Below are positions 61,546-64,000 of a stretch of 64,000 nt of DNA, piece by piece. Positions within the stretch are counted from its first letter, which is position 1, and every line of letters starts with the position of its first letter. The translations under genes and the position numbers were made by a program. The notes beneath the pieces are model-generated. The model made no database searches. It saw nothing but the letters and a program-made list of their open reading frames with translations, and was not told where the DNA came from. Source of the DNA: an uncultured Roseobacter sp. (GTDB taxonomy: Bacteria; Pseudomonadota; Alphaproteobacteria; Rhodobacterales; Rhodobacteraceae); contig NZ_CANLYL010000004.1 in the NCBI RefSeq assembly GCF_947495275.1, positions 62,001-126,000 of the forward strand, in the 5' to 3' direction.

Positions 61546-62801
61546 GTGGTTTGCATCTGTGCGCCGCGCAGTCGGGCAACCCCAAATGCGCTTAACATCA
61601 AAAGTGCGGCTGCGGTGCCCAGACAAAGCGGCAGGCCGCCCAGCTGGTAACTCAGGCCCGATAGCACGGTCCCGAGCAAACGACCGGCGGCATTGGCCAT
61701 GTAGTAGAACCCCACATCCATGGTGACACGTTTGCCTGTGCTGAAGGCCAAAATCAGGTACGAATGCAGCGCTGAATTGATCGCGAAGATGCCACCAAAA
61801 ACCAGCAGGCCCACGACCAGACATATGGTGAGCCAGGGGGCAGGGCCATTGGTTGCAAAAACGATGGCCGCCAAAAGCGCGGGCACGAATACCAGCATGG
61901 TTGCCCAGCGTTGCGCGCTTGCGATCATGTCTTTCTCATCGCGCGATTTTGCATTCAGCAATCGGGGTGCGGAGGCTTGCACGCCGCCATAAAGGATGAC
62001 CCACAAGGCCATGAAGCTGCCGATTATGAAAAATGCAGCGCGGTTACCCGCCTCTGATCCGTCCGATAAGACGGAATAGAAATAGATCGGAATGCCCACG
62101 ACAAACCAGACATCGCGGGCGGCAAAAAGGAACACGCGGGCAAAGCTCAGCCAGTTGATGTCGCGGTTCTTGGAAAAAACGTCCTTGAATTTCGCGTCCT
62201 TGCGCCCGGTGGGCAGGCCGCGCGGCATCAGAGACATGACAAGAACAAGGATGACGGTCAGCACAGCCGCCATGCTCAGAACGGCGGCAGACAGCCCGAT
62301 CCACCCCAGAAGCACAGCGCCCAGAAGAAAACCCAAACCCTTCACCGCATTCTTGGAGCCGGTCAGTACGGCGACCCAGCGAAACAGCCCGCCTTGCTCC
62401 GCCGGTGCGAGTAGTTTGACGGCGGATTTTGCGCTCATCTTGGCCAGATCCTTGGCGACGCCCGAAGCGCCCTGAACGGCCATGACAAAGATGACAGAGG
62501 CACCCACCGCCCAGCCTGGATCAAGCTGCGCCAGTGCCAGAAGGGCGGCGATTTGCAATGCCAGACCGGCATAGAGCGTTGAGGTCAGTCCAAAGCGGGC
62601 AGCGATCCATCCTGCCGTGAGGTTCGTCACAACGCCTGCTATCTCGTAGAGGACAAAGAGATAGGCCAGTTCAACGGGTGAAAATCCCAAGGTATGAAAA
62701 TGCAACAAGACCAGCATGCGCAAAGCGCCATCGGTGAGCATAAACGCCCAATAGGCGGCCGTAACGGCAACATATGCCGATCCTGCCCGGTCCGGTGTCA
62801 C
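61542..62801 (-). CDS. arsJ: ArsJ: MFS exporter of 1-arseno-3-phosphoglycerate
   Basis: Protein of 419 aa with about 12 hydrophobic segments, starting with [20 protein letters not shown], the ArsJ-type N-terminus, and [20 protein letters not shown]. ArsJ exports the arsenate-glycerate product of the neighbouring GAPDH, so arsenate is removed as an organoarsenical. The start is GTG at 62801, overlapping the GAPDH stop (GTGA). The gene order ArsC-GAPDH-ArsJ is decisive. The C-terminus ends 4 nt inside the convergent glycosylase gene. Confidence 0.9.
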   Translation of the reverse strand: MTPDRAGSAYVAVTAAYWAFMLTDGALRMLVLLHFHTLGFSPVELAYLFVLYEIAGVVTNLTAGWIAARFGLTSTLYAGLALQIAALLALAQLDPGWAVGASVIFVMAVQGASGVAKDLAKMSAKSAVKLLAPAEQGGLFRWVAVLTGSKNAVKGLGFLLGAVLLGWIGLSAAVLSMAAVLTVILVLVMSLMPRGLPTGRKDAKFKDVFSKNRDINWLSFARVFLFAARDVWFVVGIPIYFYSVLSDGSEAGNRAAFFIIGSFMALWVILYGGVQASAPRLLNAKSRDEKDMIASAQRWATMLVFVPALLAAIVFATNGPAPWLTICLVVGLLVFGGIFAINSALHSYLILAFSTGKRVTMDVGFYYMANAAGRLLGTVLSGLSYQLGGLPLCLGTAAALLMLSAFGVARLRGAQMQTT

Positions 62802-63796
62802 AGGCTGTTGCCAACCATGAAGGCCACGTCAACCAGGCGGTTGGCATACCCCCATTCGTTGTCGTACCAGACGTAAACTTTGAGTTGTGTGCCGTTGACG
62901 ACCATTGTTGAAGGCCCATCAACGATGCCGGAGCGCGGATCATTGGTGTAATCCGTGCTCACCAGCGGTCTGGTCTCATATCCAAGAATGCCTTTGAGCG
63001 GACCTTCGGCGGCGGCTTGGAAAAGAGAATTGACCTGTTCAACGGTCGTTGCGCATTCCAGTTCAAACACACAATCCGTCAGCGAGGCATTCAACAGCGG
63101 CACACGTACGGCGTGGCCATTCAATCGCCCCTTGAGGTCGGGGTAAATCAGAGTGATCGCCGTGGCACTGCCCGTGGTCGTGGGGATCAGGGAGTTCAAG
63201 GCCGACCGTGCCCGGCGCAAATCTTTTGCAGGCCGGTCAACGATGGTTTGCGTGTTGGTCACATCGTGGATCGTGGTGATCGAGCCGTGTTTGATGCCAA
63301 GGTTTTCATGCACGACCTTCACCACGGGGGCGATGCAATTGGTGGTGCAACTCGCGGCAGTGACAATGTCGTGCTGGTCTGGATCATAGGCGTGGTTGTT
63401 CACGCCATAGACGATATTGGCGGTGGGGCCATCCTTGACCGGTGCGGACACCACAACCTTTTTGACCCCGGCAGCGAAGTAAGGGGCCAGTGCCGCTTCG
63501 GTCTTGAAGACGCCGGTGCAGTCGATGACCACATCCACGCCATCAAGCGGGAGCCGGTTCAACTCGGTCTCGGCATGCGCAGGCAGCCGGGTGCCGTCGA
63601 TGGTGAGGCTGTCTGCATCCGATGAAAACGCCGCTGGCCAGCGCCCGTGCACGGTGTCGAACTCCAGCAGATGGGCATGCATCGCCGGATCGCCCACCGC
63701 GTCATTGATCCAGGCAATTTTTGCACCACGTTCAAGCAGCGGACGCAGGGCAAGTTTGCCAATACGGCCCAGTCCATTGAGGGCGTAGACGGTCAT
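62798..63796 (-). CDS. ArsJ-associated glyceraldehyde-3-phosphate dehydrogenase
   Basis: Protein of 332 aa. NAD fold [20 protein letters not shown]; catalytic cysteine in [17 protein letters not shown]; His in HDVTNTQT; C-terminal [14 protein letters not shown]. In arsenic clusters this enzyme uses arsenate instead of phosphate to make 1-arseno-3-phosphoglycerate, which ArsJ exports. The ATG at 63796 shares a base with the ArsC stop. The role in arsenic resistance is inferred from gene order. Confidence 0.95.
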   Translation of the reverse strand: MTVYALNGLGRIGKLALRPLLERGAKIAWINDAVGDPAMHAHLLEFDTVHGRWPAAFSSDADSLTIDGTRLPAHAETELNRLPLDGVDVVIDCTGVFKTEAALAPYFAAGVKKVVVSAPVKDGPTANIVYGVNNHAYDPDQHDIVTAASCTTNCIAPVVKVVHENLGIKHGSITTIHDVTNTQTIVDRPAKDLRRARSALNSLIPTTTGSATAITLIYPDLKGRLNGHAVRVPLLNASLTDCVFELECATTVEQVNSLFQAAAEGPLKGILGYETRPLVSTDYTNDPRSGIVDGPSTMVVNGTQLKVYVWYDNEWGYANRLVDVAFMVGNSL

Positions 63797-64000
63797 CAAG
63801 CGGTTCCTTCCAGGTGATCTGCGCCGATGTCGTCAACGGCGGCTTGCAACGATATGCGATTGTGGGTTTGGAGCGGCAGGGCGGCAAAGGCTTTGATGCG
63901 GTTGTTCATGGCGCCATAGGTCTGTTGAAAAGCCAGCCTGCGTTCGGCAAGGCTGCCGGTCGCTTTTACGGGGTCGGGCAGACCCCAGTGCCCGCTGATG
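63796..64000 (-). CDS. arsC: Arsenate reductase ArsC, LMW-phosphatase type (partial, N-terminus beyond window)
   Basis: Only the last 67 residues are inside the window, ending HLEGTA. The segment [20 protein letters not shown] followed by [12 protein letters not shown] and [19 protein letters not shown] matches the C-terminus of thioredoxin-coupled ArsC. The catalytic cysteines lie off the right edge. It is followed by GAPDH and arsJ, completing an arsenate operon. Confidence 0.8.
   Translation of the reverse strand, partial: ISGHWGLPDPVKATGSLAERRLAFQQTYGAMNNRIKAFAALPLQTHNRISLQAAVDDIGADHLEGTA

Noticed and set aside
1..64000. CRISPR arrays, insertion sequences, integrases, attachment sites, rRNA and tRNA genes
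   Set aside because: No spaced direct repeats, transposase motifs or RNA gene folds were seen in reading the window.

Overview
The window is high-GC DNA from an alphaproteobacterium. Gene families, operon style and gene content point to a marine Roseobacter-type member of the Rhodobacterales, but no rRNA or other taxonomic marker is present, so this is an inference. No tRNA, rRNA, CRISPR array, insertion sequence or prophage was seen. Two genes are cut by the window ends: an aldehyde dehydrogenase at the left (C-terminus missing) and an arsenate reductase ArsC at the right (N-terminus missing).

Layout from left to right. (1) 1-4506 (-): an oxidative catabolic operon of unknown substrate (DUF1185 protein, alpha/beta hydrolase, flavin reductase, luciferase-like monooxygenase, aldehyde dehydrogenase) with a divergent LysR regulator at 4609. 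(2) 5484-11991 (-): five genes in tandem encoding an exported metzincin protease, an exported trypsin-like protease, an exported propeller plus peptidoglycan-binding protein, a two-heme c-type cytochrome lipoprotein and a cytochrome P450. (3) 12351-17257 (+): homogentisate catabolism (hmgA, maiA) with an atypical MBL-fold protein, a MhpA-like flavin hydroxylase and a DUF2783 protein. (4) 17273-31558: purine catabolism, covering guanine deaminase, a purine permease, xanthine dehydrogenase XdhABC, urate hydroxylase PuuD, 5-hydroxyisourate hydrolase, an allantoinase fused to OHCU decarboxylase, ureidoglycolate lyase, ureidoglycine aminohydrolase and two paralogous LysR regulators. (5) 31610-38910 (-): a LacI-controlled carbohydrate ABC transporter with a GH63-like glycosidase.

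(6) 39166-46295: a giant uncharacterised protein of about 1465 residues, divergent from an ECF sigma factor and a membrane VWA protein that probably acts as its anti-sigma partner. (7) 46621-55386: a signalling region with a truncated hemoglobin, a class III cyclase with altered catalytic residues, two closely related PAS histidine kinases and an OmpR-type response regulator. CysK, an alpha/beta hydrolase and a DUF1127 protein lie among them. (8) 55467-58059: an aldo/keto reductase, an SGNH hydrolase and a D-lyxose isomerase-like cupin. (9) 58062-60630 (-): the molybdate transporter ModABC, which supplies metal of the kind XdhAB needs. (10) 60877-64000: a 3-methyladenine glycosylase and an arsenate detoxification operon (ArsC, GAPDH, ArsJ).

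The strongest candidates for undescribed biology are the giant protein with its sigma/VWA neighbours, the truncated hemoglobin-cyclase-kinase module, the protease/cytochrome/P450 operon and the catabolic operon at the left end. All function calls come from reading motifs and gene context; no database search was run.
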